Source of the DNA: a bacterium
Lineage (GTDB): Bacteria > SZUA-79 > Acidulodesulfobacterales > Acidulodesulfobacteraceae
DNA: 41,648 nucleotides
Direction of reading: 5' to 3'
Assembly (NCBI GenBank): GCA_021795355.1
Contig: JAJYPL010000011.1
Location: 1 to 41,648, forward strand
Below the pieces are notes generated by a model, which was not told the origin of the DNA, ran no database searches, and was given only the letters and a program-made list of their open reading frames with translations. Both the position numbers and the translations under genes were made by a program. Shown here one piece after another: positions 1 through 6,499 of this stretch. Positions within the stretch are counted from its first letter, which is position 1. Each line of letters starts with the position of its first letter.

Positions 1-259
1 TAAGAGCTTTAGCATTAACCAAACAATCCGCGATTTTGCGTCTGGCGGAAGCTATGATATTGCCGAACGTCTGTCGGGATATATTCATCTTTTCCGCCGC
101 TTCTTCATGATACAGCCCGTTTAAATCGGCAAGCCTTACGGCTTCGAATTCATCGACCGTCAAAATGACTTTTTCTAATAATTTTGCCGGAATTCCGTTC
201 GGTTTGAAAAATTTTATTTCCGGCTCTTTTTCAACTTTTCTGCACTTATAAGGTCTCAT
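1..259 (-). CDS. DUF134 family predicted DNA-binding protein (partial)
   Basis: The gene is cut by the left window edge; 86 codons are visible, starting at the ATG at 259. The N-terminus reads MRPYKCRKVEKEPEIKFF, followed by LTVDEFEAVRLADLNGLYHEEAAEKMNISRQTFGNIIASA and then ARRKIADCLVNAKAL. This is the conserved layout of the DUF134 (COG1342) family: a short Arg/Lys-rich start, the 'LTVDExEAxRLxDLxGLxxEEAAxxMxxSRxTF' core that forms a sigma-70 region 4-like helix-turn-helix, and the 'ARxKIAxxLVxGKAL' segment. The family is thought to act as small transcription regulators, often near iron-molybdenum-cofactor-type proteins; the target here is unknown. A perfect 20-bp palindrome lies 22 bp upstream of the start and may be its own operator. 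Confidence 0.88.
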   Translation of the reverse strand, partial: MRPYKCRKVEKEPEIKFFKPNGIPAKLLEKVILTVDEFEAVRLADLNGLYHEEAAEKMNISRQTFGNIIASARRKIADCLVNAKAL

Positions 260-281
260 ATTTATGCAATTTTTGGTTTTA

Positions 282-301
282 TTATTAGCATATGCTAATA
301 A
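282..301. promoter_or_regulatory. Perfect 20-bp palindrome, candidate operator
   Basis: TTATTAGCAT followed directly by its exact reverse complement ATGCTAATAA. It lies in the divergent region between the DUF134 regulator (start 259, minus) and the phospholipase-D-type gene (plus). Size, symmetry and position fit a dimeric repressor site; autoregulation by the DUF134 protein is inference. Confidence 0.5.
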
Positions 302-327
302 CTATATATTAAAATAAATATATATGA

Positions 328-389
328 ATGTCAATATATTTTTTATATATGTCAATAACTTTTAAAATGTCTATAGATTTTTTATATAT
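328..389. repeat. AT-rich direct repeats upstream of the PLD-type gene
   Basis: A 23-nt unit at 328-350 recurs at 367-389 with two mismatches (core ATGTCWATAKATTTTTTATA). A third shorter copy, ATGTCAATA, begins at 349. Starts are spaced 21 and 18 bp apart, close to two helical turns. This could be a regulatory iteron array or simple AT-rich duplication. Confidence 0.45.
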
Positions 390-472
390 ATCTGTTGCAT
401 ACGAATTTTGTCTATAATATAATAAATTTTAACAAATTTATAATAGCCGTATTAATTAAATTGAGGCCTTTT

Positions 473-1048
473 ATGAAATCGCTTGCATCGGCAGCATTAA
501 TTTTTATTTTTTTGGGTTGTATTGCGGCGCCTTTATCTGCTAACGCCGAAACGGCAACCTTTTTTTCGCCGCGATATAATCTTCAAAACATCGATATACA
601 TTGGTTAAATAAATCTTTGATTGCCAAAAGATTATATATCGCGATGTTTTCTTTTACCGATTATAAAATTGCAAAAGATTTAATATATCTTGCTCACAGA
701 GGAGTCAAGATTTATATTTACAGAGACGACTTGCAGATGAAAGACAAAACCGACAGGACGTATATGTTTAAAAACGTAAAAAATATTTTTATAAAAGCAA
801 AAAGAGACAGAGGATTTTGGAATATTATGCATGAAAAAATCTTTATCATACCCGGCGCCGTATTTAGGGAAGGTTCGGCTAATTGGTCGCCTTCCGCCGA
901 GGGCGCATCCTGCTATGGCGGAAATTGCGGGCCGGCTGAAAATCAAGACAACAATGCTACATATATTACGAATAAAAACGAAATAAGAACTGCTTTGCAT
1001 AATTTTTATCGTATGTGGAATAGAAAGTCGAATATCGACATAAATTAA
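473..1048 (+). CDS. Secreted phospholipase D/Nuc-type HKD protein
   Basis: 191 residues from the ATG at 473, chosen because GAGG lies 7 nt upstream and the reading then begins with a clean signal peptide (MKSLASAALIFIFLGCIAAPLSANA, likely cut before Glu). Upstream in-frame starts add a non-signal extension. The body holds one HKD-like motif, HEKIFIIPG...GSANWSPSAE...QDNNA, the pattern of single-domain Nuc-type phospholipase D family nucleases (H-x-K catalytic pair, GSxNW/F, then E/N-N-A). Such proteins dimerise to build one active site and are usually periplasmic nucleases or phosphodiesterases. The Asp of HxKx4D is Pro here. A short Gly/Cys segment (CYGGNCGP) sits between the two halves of the motif. 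Nuclease rather than lipase activity is inferred from size. Confidence 0.75.
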   Translation: MKSLASAALIFIFLGCIAAPLSANAETATFFSPRYNLQNIDIHWLNKSLIAKRLYIAMFSFTDYKIAKDLIYLAHRGVKIYIYRDDLQMKDKTDRTYMFKNVKNIFIKAKRDRGFWNIMHEKIFIIPGAVFREGSANWSPSAEGASCYGGNCGPAENQDNNATYITNKNEIRTALHNFYRMWNRKSNIDIN

Positions 1049-1114
1049 AAATAAAATTTAATATTTTTTAAATTAATCCATTAATTATAATATATATATT
1101 TAGGAGCGAGTGCA

Positions 1115-2059
1115 ATGATAGTAGTTACCGGCGGTGCGGGATTTATAGGGTCAAACATTATAGAAGGACTCAATAAAAGAGGCGAGTCTAATATATTGGT
1201 CGTAGATAATTTAACTAACGGAAGAAAAATGTATAATCTTCACGATCTTGATATTTTAGACTATATGGACAGGGAAGATTTTATAGAACGAATTAAATCA
1301 AATTACGATTTCGGAAAAATATCCGCCGTTTTTCACGAAGGTGCTTGCTCTTCGACTACCGAATGGGACGGTAAATTTATAATGAGAAATAATTTCGAGT
1401 ATTCAAAAGAGCTCTTAAAATGGTGTCAGGAAAACGGAGCCCAATATATTTATGCCTCTTCGGCTTCGGTTTACGGACTCGGCAAAAAAGGGTTTACCGA
1501 AAAAAGAGAATGCGAACTTCCGATAAATATGTACGCTTATTCAAAGTTTCAGTTCGACCGGTACGTAACGAGCGTAATTAAAAATGCAAAGTATCAGATA
1601 GCGGGGTTTAGATATTTTAACGTTTACGGTCCGCGTGAATCTCATAAAGGCACCATGTCGAGCGTTGCTTATCACTTTAACAACCAGATAATTTCAACCG
1701 GAAAAGCAAAGCTTTTTGAAGGGACAGACGGTTACGGCAACGGAGAGCAGAGGCGCGATTTTGTTTACGTGGAAGACTGCGCAAAGATTAACTTGTGGTT
1801 TATGGATAATCCGTCAAAATCCGGAATATTTAACATTGGTACGGGTAAGGCGAGGTCTTTTAACGACGTAGCAAACGCCGTAATAAAATATCACGAAAAA
1901 GGTACAGTTGAGTATGTTAATTTTCCGGAGCATCTTAAAGGCGCTTACCAAAGCTTTACCGAAGCGGATATAGCGGCATTAAGAAACATCGGATACAAAG
2001 AAAACTTCACGTCGGTAGAAGAAGGCGTGAAAAAATATTTGGATTGGCTTAACAGATAG
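1115..2059 (+). CDS. hldD: ADP-L-glycero-D-manno-heptose 6-epimerase
   Basis: 314 residues, the usual length of HldD (RfaD). It epimerises ADP-D-glycero-D-manno-heptose at C6 to give the L-glycero donor for the inner core of LPS. Visible: the N-terminal Rossmann motif GGAGFIG (residues 6-12), [14 protein letters not shown], the SDR catalytic YAYSK (Y140-K144), [10 protein letters not shown], and the family-specific stretch [18 protein letters not shown] lies about 8 nt before the ATG. It is a single gene, convergent with nfo; no other LPS genes are in the window. Its presence implies a Gram-negative envelope with heptose-containing LPS. Confidence 0.95.
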   Translation: MIVVTGGAGFIGSNIIEGLNKRGESNILVVDNLTNGRKMYNLHDLDILDYMDREDFIERIKSNYDFGKISAVFHEGACSSTTEWDGKFIMRNNFEYSKELLKWCQENGAQYIYASSASVYGLGKKGFTEKRECELPINMYAYSKFQFDRYVTSVIKNAKYQIAGFRYFNVYGPRESHKGTMSSVAYHFNNQIISTGKAKLFEGTDGYGNGEQRRDFVYVEDCAKINLWFMDNPSKSGIFNIGTGKARSFNDVANAVIKYHEKGTVEYVNFPEHLKGAYQSFTEADIAALRNIGYKENFTSVEEGVKKYLDWLNR

Positions 2060-2077
2060 CAGATAATTAATTTGTTG

Positions 2078-2104
2078 CGGGGACAGAATTTAATTCTGTC
2101 CCCG
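2078..2104. repeat. 27-bp palindrome, copy 1 (REP-like)
   Basis: Arm CGGGGACAGAATT (2078-2090), one central T, then its exact reverse complement (2092-2104). It sits between the convergent ends of hldD and nfo. The same 27 bp recur at 21384-21410 with one mismatch, so this is a dispersed repeat rather than a private terminator. There is no T-run on either side. Confidence 0.8.
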
Positions 2105-2106
2105 TG

Positions 2107-2949
2107 CTAGGAAAGGCTTTTTAAAATATCTAAATCCGCCTTATGCTCTTTGTCGCCGCCCGGCGTTTCTATTATAAGCGGAATATTATCGAGCCTTTTA
2201 TCCTTTAAAATAAGTTTGAAAGCATCTAACCCTATATATCCTTTTCCAATAGGCGCATGGCGGTCGATTTTTGATCCGAAAGGTTTCAAAGAATCGTTAA
2301 GGTGAAAGGCGCATAATTTATTAAAACCTATAATTTTATCGAAGTTTTCCATGAAATTATTATAAAAAACCTGAGTTCTTATGTCGTATCCGGCGGCAAA
2401 AATGTGGCATGTATCAATGCACACGCCGAATCTTTCGGGATTATCCAAAAGATTAATAATTTCGGCGATGTGTTCCAGTTTATAACCTATCTGGTTTCCC
2501 TGTCCGGCTGTAGTTTCTATAACTAAAATTACGTTTTTAAAATCTTTAGTTTTCCGAAGAATTATATTCAAATTTTTTGCAATTTTATTAATAGTTTCTG
2601 CTTCGGTTAAATTTTTATTAGAGCCCGGATGGAATATTAAATATTTAATGCCGAGTATGCCGCATCTCTTAATTTCGTTTATAAAAGCGTTCAACGACTT
2701 TTCCTTTATATCTTCGTCCGAACTTCCAAGATTTACAAGATATGAAAGGTGCGACAAAACTATTAATTTTTGAGCGGCGGTACATTTTTTAAAAGCGTTT
2801 ATTTCATTTAAATCCAATTCTTTAGCCTGCCACCTTAACTGGCTTTTAGTAAATATCTGTATAGCGGTTGAACCTGTATTTTCTGCGGAATTACAGGCAT
2901 TTTTAAGTCCTCCGGCAACGGAAACGTGAGCGCCTAAAACCATATGCAT
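2107..2949 (-). CDS. nfo: Endonuclease IV (AP endonuclease)
   Basis: 280 residues from the ATG at 2949 (MHMVLGAHVSVAGG). AAAGGA lies 12 nt upstream; an in-frame TTG further up overlaps that site and is unlikely to be the start. The enzyme cuts the phosphodiester 5' of abasic sites in base excision repair, in the cytoplasm, using a tri-zinc centre in a TIM barrel. The family's metal-binding blocks are all present: GAHVS, IFHPGS, VIETTAGQGNQIG, CIDTCHIFAAGYDIRT, HLNDSLKPFGSKIDRHAPIGKG and IIETPGGD. Length is normal. It is convergent with hldD and divergent from bfr. Confidence 0.95.
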   Translation of the reverse strand: MHMVLGAHVSVAGGLKNACNSAENTGSTAIQIFTKSQLRWQAKELDLNEINAFKKCTAAQKLIVLSHLSYLVNLGSSDEDIKEKSLNAFINEIKRCGILGIKYLIFHPGSNKNLTEAETINKIAKNLNIILRKTKDFKNVILVIETTAGQGNQIGYKLEHIAEIINLLDNPERFGVCIDTCHIFAAGYDIRTQVFYNNFMENFDKIIGFNKLCAFHLNDSLKPFGSKIDRHAPIGKGYIGLDAFKLILKDKRLDNIPLIIETPGGDKEHKADLDILKSLS

Positions 2950-3010
2950 AAATATATATAATCCTTTTTGCAATTAAATTGAAACTTAATTATCTATTAT
3001 ATTATATCGC

Positions 3011-3038
3011 GGGACGGATTATTTTTGTATGATATAAT
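3011..3038 (+). promoter_or_regulatory. Candidate bfr promoter (extended -10)
   Basis: TGATATAAT at 3030-3038 is an extended -10 (TG-N-TATAAT). The -35 region near 3011 (GGGACG) is poor. Transcription would begin near 3045, about 50 nt before the bfr start. Confidence 0.4.
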
Positions 3039-3093
3039 TAATATACACACCGGCAAATAAATAAAATATTTAAAAACTCAGGAGGCAAAGTTT

Positions 3094-3561
3094 ATGAAAG
3101 GAAACGAAGAAATCATCAAAAGGCTTAATTTAAGGCTGTCCGAGGAATTAACCGCAATAAACCAGTATATGGTTCATGCAGAAATGCTGGACAACTGGGG
3201 CTATGAAGAACTGCATAAGGAAGTCGAAAAAAGGGCTATAGACGAAATGAAACATGCCGAAAAATTAATAGGCAGGATACTATTCCTCGAAGGAATACCG
3301 ATAGTTTCGAATTATAATAAACTGCGTATAGGATCTAACGTCGAATTAATGCATAAAAACGATAGGGAAGCCGAAGAGGATGCGATAAAAGCGTATAACG
3401 AAGATATAAAATTTGCTGCGGAAATAAAAGACAACGGCACAAAAGATTTATTGCAATCCATTTTAGACGACGAAGAAAAACATATAGACAGGCTTGAGGA
3501 GTACCTTGACCAGATAGAGCAGATGGGGCTTGCAGTTTATCTTTCTACATATAGAAAATAA
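3094..3561 (+). CDS. bfr: Bacterioferritin
   Basis: 155 residues, the standard bacterioferritin length. It forms a 24-subunit cage that oxidises Fe2+ and stores the ferric mineral. All ferroxidase ligands fall at the canonical numbers: E18, E51, H54, E94, E127 and H130. Met52, the axial haem ligand at subunit dimers, is also present, which separates it from non-haem ferritins. AGGAGG precedes the ATG at 8-9 nt. It stands alone with an extended -10 promoter; no bacterioferritin-associated ferredoxin is adjacent. The next gene, an aldo/keto reductase, follows after 29 nt and may be co-transcribed. Confidence 0.96.
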   Translation: MKGNEEIIKRLNLRLSEELTAINQYMVHAEMLDNWGYEELHKEVEKRAIDEMKHAEKLIGRILFLEGIPIVSNYNKLRIGSNVELMHKNDREAEEDAIKAYNEDIKFAAEIKDNGTKDLLQSILDDEEKHIDRLEEYLDQIEQMGLAVYLSTYRK

Positions 3562-3590
3562 GAAATATTTTAAAGAATGGGGGTTTTTGT

Positions 3591-4640
3591 ATGCAGTATG
3601 TTAATTTAGGAAATACAGGACTGAAAGTATCGAGGCTTTGTTTGGGCGCGATGACTTTCGGGTTTAAGTTCAGGAATATAGGCGCGGTAGGACAGGAAGA
3701 CGCTAATGCAATGGTTAAAAAAGCCTATGAATCGGGAATAAATTTTTTCGATACCGCTGATATGTATTCGTTTGGAGAGTCTGAAGAGATACTCGGCAAT
3801 GCATTAAAAACCTTAAACGTTCCAAGGGAAAAATTCGTCATAGCGACGAAAGTCCGCTCGCCCCTTAGCGAAGCCGCGATGAACGGGACGGGAGACGTCA
3901 ATAACGTCGGGCTTTCCAGAAAGCACATTATAGAGGCTTGCAATAACAGCTTAAAAAGATTGAAAATGGATTATATAGACCTTTATCAGGTTCACGGCTT
4001 GGATTTGTCCTGCGGATTGGAAGAAACTCTTGAAGCGCTGAACGACTTGGTAAGACAGGGCAAAGTTTTATATCTGGGCGTTTCAAACTGGACGGCGCGG
4101 CATATAATGAAAGCGCTATACTTGGCTAAAGCTAAAAATTACAGCAGATTTGTTTCACTTCAGGCTTATTATTCGCTCGTCGGACGCGATTTAGAACATG
4201 AGCTTCTACCTTTGTGCAGCGAAGAAGGCCTCGGCGTCCTTCCATGGTCGCCGTTATCCGGCGGATTTTTGACCGGAAAATACACAAGGCAAAACCAAAA
4301 GCCGTCAGGCGCAAGAAGAAGTGAATTTAATTTTCCGCCGGTAGATGAAAGGGGATACGATGCAATAGACGTATTGACGGATTTATCAAAAAGTAAAAAC
4401 GTTACGATTGCTCAATTATCCCTTGCCTGGCTTTTGGCTCAAAAAGGCGTTACTTCGGTTATTGTAGGCGCAAACAAGATTTCTCAGCTCGAAGACAACT
4501 TAGGTTCCGTAAATATTAACTTAACCGAAGATGAAATTTCCAAACTGTCGAACGTTACTATGCCGAAAAAATTATATCCTCAATGGATGGTCGAATGGCA
4601 GAATAACAGAAAATCGTTAAATCCGGAGGAATTAAAATAA
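3591..4640 (+). CDS. Aldo/keto reductase
   Basis: 349 residues. NAD(P)H-dependent oxidoreductase of the aldo/keto reductase superfamily, likely TIM barrel, cytoplasmic. It starts MQYVNLGNTGLKVSRLCLGAMTFG, typical of the YajO/potassium-channel-beta-like branch. The catalytic tetrad is complete: D54, Y59, K87 and H135 (NFFDTADMYSFGESEE, VIATKV, DLYQVHG). The C-terminal cofactor segment ARRSEF plus VIVGANKISQLEDNL matches the family's phosphate-binding end. The natural substrate cannot be read from sequence. GGGGG precedes the start. The gene ends right at an ~88-bp inverted-repeat element. Confidence 0.93.
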   Translation: MQYVNLGNTGLKVSRLCLGAMTFGFKFRNIGAVGQEDANAMVKKAYESGINFFDTADMYSFGESEEILGNALKTLNVPREKFVIATKVRSPLSEAAMNGTGDVNNVGLSRKHIIEACNNSLKRLKMDYIDLYQVHGLDLSCGLEETLEALNDLVRQGKVLYLGVSNWTARHIMKALYLAKAKNYSRFVSLQAYYSLVGRDLEHELLPLCSEEGLGVLPWSPLSGGFLTGKYTRQNQKPSGARRSEFNFPPVDERGYDAIDVLTDLSKSKNVTIAQLSLAWLLAQKGVTSVIVGANKISQLEDNLGSVNINLTEDEISKLSNVTMPKKLYPQWMVEWQNNRKSLNPEELK

Positions 4641-4642
4641 GG

Positions 4643-4730
4643 GAAAAAGGTGCCAGATTAATTTTACGCAATGTCTTTTCTTGTTAATCGACCTCTACGT
4701 ATGCGTAAAATAAAATCAGACACCTTTTTC
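4643..4730. repeat. 88-bp inverted-repeat element, copy 1 (REP/RAYT-like, MITE-like)
   Basis: Left arm 4643-4670 (GAAAAAGGTGCCAGATT..TTTTACGCA) and right arm 4702-4730 are near-perfect reverse complements around a 31-nt centre. A related element lies at 6324-6412 in the opposite orientation: the arm that reads GATTAATTTT is on the left here and on the right there. The centres also share GGTC-N-ATTAACA when one is inverted. No transposase lies within the element, so it would be non-autonomous. Assignment to a REP-associated Y1 transposase (RAYT) is inference. Confidence 0.75.
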
Positions 4731-4776
4731 TTGCGGTTAGCCCCCCTCCTTTTTAAAATATATTTTTCTGCGTGTT

Positions 4777-4798
4777 CTGAAAAAACATGTTTTTTCAG
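4777..4798. repeat. Perfect 22-bp palindrome downstream of doxX
   Basis: CTGAAAAAACA (4777-4787) followed by TGTTTTTTCAG (4788-4798), flanked by TTCTG and CAGAA that extend the symmetry. For transcripts arriving from doxX (minus strand) it can form a hairpin with U-rich and A-rich arms and could end transcription. Just after it, GCAGAANAATATGGNATGC occurs twice (from about 4799 and 4825). The rest of 4731-4888 holds no gene I can support. Confidence 0.5.
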
Positions 4799-4888
4799 CA
4801 GAAGAATATGGCATGCCTTTTCCTGCAGAAAAATATGGGATGCGGCCAAAGGCTGCGGGGCGGTTTGCACGCAGACCTATATATTAAT

Positions 4889-5302
4889 TTACTGCAAAAT
4901 AAAAGGAGCTTCCTTCGTAACTAATTTAGTAAGCGAAAAATCGCCGGGGCCCATAATAAATATACTTAAAGCTATTGCGAATTCAGTTAATGCATATTCG
5001 TAGCCGCCATTCAAAATATTGAATCCGTGAGGCAGGTGCAGTAAAAATATAGCACCCAACATTACAAGCATAATATTTATCGCGCCGATTCTTGTTAAAA
5101 CTCCGCTAATCATTGCAAGACTGCCGGTGGTTTCTGCAATTCCTACCAGAATAGCAATTATTATCGGAAAATGCATGTATCCGGCAAATCCTTGAACTCC
5201 GGGTCCGTCAAACCAGTCGAAAAGTATTCCCGTTCCATGATAGAAAAAGCTAAGGAATAACACAAATCTTAAAAAGAATAATGTAACAGATTCTTTTTTC
5301 AT
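4889..5302 (-). CDS. DoxX family membrane protein
   Basis: 137 residues from the ATG at 5302, chosen over an in-frame TTG six bases upstream because GGAGGG sits at proper spacing before the ATG. Four hydrophobic segments are visible (about 8-25, 45-65, 70-92 and 103-120). The DoxX signature is present: RFVLFLSFFYHGTGILFDWF near the start, then GIAETTGSLAMISGVLTRIGA and LLHLPHGFNILNGGYEYALTEFAIAL. DoxX proteins are small inner-membrane proteins, some linked to thiosulfate:quinone oxidoreductase, others to redox stress with HxlR-type regulators. The divergent hxlR neighbour favours the second role. Exact activity unknown. Confidence 0.88.
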   Translation of the reverse strand: MKKESVTLFFLRFVLFLSFFYHGTGILFDWFDGPGVQGFAGYMHFPIIIAILVGIAETTGSLAMISGVLTRIGAINIMLVMLGAIFLLHLPHGFNILNGGYEYALTEFAIALSIFIMGPGDFSLTKLVTKEAPFILQ

Positions 5303-5370
5303 AATCAATTCCCTCCGTTTAAAAATTTAAAAGTTAGTTTAGTTATTTAATGTAAATATGTTATGAAATA

Positions 5371-5399
5371 ATGATATTCTATTAAATGTAAATCGTCAA
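5371..5399 (-). promoter_or_regulatory. doxX promoter
   Basis: On the minus strand TTGACG (5399-5394), 17-nt spacer, TATCAT (5376-5371). The -35 is part of a 16-bp block (5395-5410) that is repeated in front of the CDGSH gene. The expected start is about 60 nt upstream of doxX. Confidence 0.6.
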
Positions 5400-5410
5400 T
5401 CAGGGATTTT
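5395..5410 (-). promoter_or_regulatory. Duplicated 16-bp promoter block, copy 1
   Basis: Minus strand AAAATCCCTGATTGAC. The identical 16 bp, in the same position relative to a -35 box, occur at 5858-5873 on the plus strand. In both places TTAAGTAT starts 30-31 bp further upstream. It includes part of the -35 and probably marks a shared regulator site. Confidence 0.7.
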
Positions 5411-5417
5411 TTTATTA

Positions 5418-5441
5418 TTAAGTATAAAAAAAGATACTTAA
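5418..5441. promoter_or_regulatory. Candidate HxlR operator (inverted repeat)
   Basis: TTAAGTAT, 8-nt A-rich spacer, ATACTTAA. It lies between the divergent doxX and hxlR promoters and touches the hxlR -35 (TTGACA at 5442). Position and a GTAT/ATAC-type inverted repeat suit a MarR/HxlR-family winged-helix dimer; binding is inference. Confidence 0.6.
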
Positions 5442-5470
5442 TTGACATTTTATATTAGAAAATGATATTA
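5442..5470 (+). promoter_or_regulatory. hxlR promoter, near-leaderless
   Basis: TTGACA (5442-5447), 16-17 nt, GATATTA (5464-5470). The predicted start falls only a few bases before the hxlR ATG at 5481, and no Shine-Dalgarno sequence precedes it, so the message may be leaderless. Confidence 0.5.
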
Positions 5471-5480
5471 TTTTATTATT

Positions 5481-5831
5481 ATGGAAAACGAATCTAATAA
5501 GAATTATTGTCCCGCGCACGAAGCTTTTAAAGTGCTTGCAAACAAGTGGTCTTTGATGATAATCAAAGAACTTTCAAGCGAAAAAATGAGATTTAACGCA
5601 ATTAAAAAAAAGATAGATGGAATTTCCTCGCGCGAACTTTCAAAAAGACTCGAAGTTTTAGAGCAAATAGGCGCCATAAACAGAAAAATCATTTCTATTA
5701 AACCTATAATGGTGGAATACAGCCTTACCGAAGCAGGCAAAGAACTTACCGATGCTATTGAAATACTGCACGACTGGACGATTAAAAATAAAAAAAATAT
5801 AAAACACATCGAAAAATTAGTCCGCGCTTAA
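5481..5831 (+). CDS. HxlR family transcriptional regulator
   Basis: 116 residues; a winged helix-turn-helix of the HxlR (DUF24, MarR-like) family. Visible features: the near-N-terminal Cys in NYCPAHEAFKVLANKWSLMII (C10), the core KWSLMIIKELSSEKMRFNAIKKKIDGISSRELSKRLEVLEQIGAI, and the wing with VEYSLTEAGKEL. The conserved Cys is the redox- or electrophile-sensing residue in studied members (YodB, HypR). It is divergent from doxX with an inverted-repeat operator between them, and the CDGSH gene follows with its own promoter carrying the same upstream block. Likely an autoregulated local repressor or activator of a small redox-stress set. Confidence 0.92.
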   Translation: MENESNKNYCPAHEAFKVLANKWSLMIIKELSSEKMRFNAIKKKIDGISSRELSKRLEVLEQIGAINRKIISIKPIMVEYSLTEAGKELTDAIEILHDWTIKNKKNIKHIEKLVRA

Positions 5832-5857
5832 GTATATAAAAAGAACCAAGTATTTTT

Positions 5858-5873
5858 AAAATCCCTGATTGAC
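5858..5873 (+). promoter_or_regulatory. Duplicated 16-bp promoter block, copy 2
   Basis: AAAATCCCTGATTGAC, identical to the minus strand of 5395-5410. TTAAGTAT lies at 5828-5835, overlapping the hxlR stop codon, 30 bp before the block (31 bp at copy 1). Here the second half site is AAGTAT (5848-5853) in direct rather than inverted orientation. Confidence 0.7.
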
Positions 5874-5898
5874 AATATATACGTAAAAACATTATATT
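5869..5898 (+). promoter_or_regulatory. Promoter of the CDGSH gene
   Basis: TTGACA (5869-5874), 18-nt spacer, TATATT (5893-5898). Consensus-like -35 with an acceptable -10. The leader is about 45 nt and ends in AAGGAGG. Confidence 0.65.
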
Positions 5899-5952
5899 AT
5901 TACTAATGCTAAAATATTTATAAAAATTAACTTAATTAAGGAGGTATTTATT

Positions 5953-6147
5953 ATGCCCAGATTAGTCAAACACGAAAAGAAACTGCCTGCTCCAATCGAA
6001 GAAAAGGACGCAAAATTTCCTATTTATGTATGCGCATGCGGTTTATCGAAGAATTTTCCGTTTTGCGACGGTTCGCACGACCATACGAAGGACGAATCCG
6101 ATAACGGAGTTTATGTTTACGAAGGAGATAAAAGAGTTAAACTGTAA
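5953..6147 (+). CDS. CDGSH iron-sulfur domain protein
   Basis: 64 residues with one complete CDGSH motif: C27-A-C29-G-L-S-K-N-F-P-F-C38-D-G-S-H42. Three Cys and one His bind a redox-active, labile [2Fe-2S] cluster, as in mitoNEET-type proteins. Bacterial single-domain versions are soluble and proposed to take part in redox or Fe-S handling. AAGGAGG precedes the start by 8 nt. It has its own promoter, whose upstream block is copied from that of doxX, so both probably answer the same signal, with HxlR between them. Partner and substrate unknown. Confidence 0.93.
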   Translation: MPRLVKHEKKLPAPIEEKDAKFPIYVCACGLSKNFPFCDGSHDHTKDESDNGVYVYEGDKRVKL

Positions 6148-6178
6148 TTAGTAATTAGAAACTAATAAAAACCACCCC

Positions 6179-6218
6179 GGCAGGCTTTGCCTGCCACCCC
6201 TCCTTTTTAAAGGAGGGG
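6179..6218. repeat. Paired hairpins after the CDGSH gene
   Basis: GGCAGGC-TTT-GCCTGCC (6179-6195) followed at once by CCCCTCCTTT-TT-AAAGGAGGGG (6197-6218). A related CCCCCCTCCTTTTTAAAA string occurs at 4741-4758, so part of this may be a dispersed repeat. It could act as a terminator, but no clear U-run follows. Confidence 0.55.
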
Positions 6219-6323
6219 AGTTCTATATAGTTACTTAGGCATATGATAATATTTATGCTGCCATCATCCCCCCTAAACCAAAAATTGCGATAGAATGTCT
6301 AAATTTTGCTGAAACGTTAAAAA

Positions 6324-6412
6324 GGAAAAGGCGTCAGATTTTATTTTCCGCATACTGTAAGGTCAATTAACACATAAAGTTTATTGCGGAAAATTAATCT
6401 GACGCCTTTTCC
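6324..6412. repeat. ~88-bp inverted-repeat element, copy 2
   Basis: Arms 6324-6352 and 6385-6412 are near-perfect reverse complements (GGAAAAGGCGTCAGATT..TTTTCCGCA). Compared with 4643-4730 the element is inverted. Several stem positions differ in pairs: TTTACGCA/TGCGTAAA there becomes TTTCCGCA/TGCGGAAA here, so pairing is kept. The centre shares GGTC-N-ATTAACA with the reverse complement of copy 1. Confidence 0.75.
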
Positions 6413-6499
6413 TGATTGAATATCTTCTTTCATATATGTTATTCTATACGCAATGAAATTAAACGATTAAATAACTATAAATCAATAAAGTCAATAAAA

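Larger units (their letters stand above)
6148..6499. other. Intergenic region with hairpins and a repeat element
   Basis: About 350 bp without a gene. It contains two adjacent GC-rich hairpins (6179-6218), about 100 bp in which I see nothing (6220-6323), an inverted-repeat element (6324-6412) and a short AT-rich stretch up to the gltX start at 6500. TTGAAT at 6416 with TTATTC 17 nt later is a weak promoter possibility for gltX. Confidence 0.6.

Noticed and set aside
2078-2104. Private bidirectional terminator for hldD and nfo
   Set aside because: No U-run on either side, and the same palindrome recurs between glnB and glnA, so it is better called a dispersed repeat.
4671-5003. 110-codon plus-strand frame overlapping the end of doxX
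   Set aside because: Begins inside the inverted-repeat element, runs through palindromes and antisense to doxX; no ribosome site.
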